From Candidatus Cloacimonadota bacterium (GTDB lineage Bacteria > Cloacimonadota > Cloacimonadia > Cloacimonadales > TCS61): 5,235 nucleotides of DNA. A program made the position numbers and the translations under genes. This document shows, piece after piece, positions 5,139-5,235 of this stretch. A model generated the notes under the pieces. It saw only the letters and a program-made list of their open reading frames with translations, ran no database searches and was not told the origin of the DNA. The DNA lies in contig DAOUTP010000140.1 in assembly GCA_030626645.1 (NCBI GenBank), positions 1 to 5,235 of the forward strand. Reading direction: 5' to 3'. Every line of letters begins with the position of its first letter. The stretch's first letter is position 1.

Positions 5139-5235
5139 CTATTTTCCCCGGATCATCGAACATCCATTTGATCTTAGATAACCTATTACGATCAATACTA
5201 AAATTAATATAATTTGCGAAGTTATCTAAAATTAT
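5128..5235 (-). CDS. C-terminal end of an unidentified gene upstream of lpxB
   Basis: A minus-strand frame is open from the window edge to a TAA at 5130-5128. It gives 35 residues beginning IILDNFANYINF and ending KIKWMFDDPGKIDEE. It overlaps the lpxB start by 11 bases, the same tight packing seen between lpxB and the gene after it, which supports a real gene end in the same operon. The residues are mixed and plausible for a folded protein, with an acidic tail. I do not recognise the family. Common lpxB neighbours such as LpxI, a Gfo/Idh/MocA oxidoreductase or SurE are possibilities, but nothing here identifies one. The fragment is short, so a chance open frame is not excluded. Confidence 0.6.
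   Translation of the reverse strand: MILDNFANYINFSIDRNRLSKIKWMFDDPGKIDEE

Noticed and set aside
1..5235. tRNA, rRNA, riboswitch, transposase or phage genes
   Set aside because: I scanned by eye for such motifs and found none; gaps without genes are all under 300 bases and are accounted for by the repeats, the relic and regulatory candidates listed.

Overview
The window is AT-rich chromosomal DNA from a Gram-negative bacterium. The evidence for an outer membrane is a clear lipid A gene (lpxB) coupled to a DUF374-type acyltransferase. Most genes have recognisable Shine-Dalgarno sites (GGAG, AGGAGG, GAGG), which argues against typical Bacteroidota. The protein styles and the palindromic intergenic repeats would suit another low-GC FCB-type lineage such as Cloacimonadota, but that is a low-confidence guess from memory. 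All recognised genes are housekeeping genes. I see no transposase, integrase, CRISPR array, defence gene or phage gene.

Layout from left to right. Positions 1-205 (minus) hold the N-terminal end of acetyl-CoA synthetase (acs). Upstream of it on the same strand is a plant/CynT-like beta-carbonic anhydrase (358-960), separated by a spacer with a -35-like TTGACT, an imperfect dyad and an 18-nt perfect A/T palindrome. ndk (1109-1513, plus) is the only plus-strand gene. It diverges from the carbonic anhydrase and ends in a strong intrinsic terminator. On the minus strand, convergent with ndk, are a class I/II PLP aminotransferase (2083-3276), a small three-helix membrane protein of unknown function (1735-2001, TTG start), and then a relic at 1597-1704. 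At the right are an unidentified C-terminal gene end (5128-5235), lpxB (4005-5138) and the DUF374 acyltransferase (3404-4012). These three run on the minus strand with overlaps of 11 and 8 bases, so they look like one translationally coupled lipid A unit.

The least expected feature is the relic at 1597-1704. It is an in-frame match to the last 35 codons of the neighbouring aminotransferase, with about 80% residue identity, nine silent differences and one internal stop. The 88-residue membrane protein gene therefore sits between an intact and a decayed copy of the same gene end. This could be the trace of a paralogue that was lost, or of an insertion at the gene's 3' end.

Several intergenic gaps also carry palindromes: 1532-1569 (the ndk terminator), 2045-2065, and a double-hairpin element with short terminal inverted repeats at 3314-3396. 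They look like dispersed REP- or MITE-like repeats, but this needs a genome search. I do not see a new multi-gene system here.
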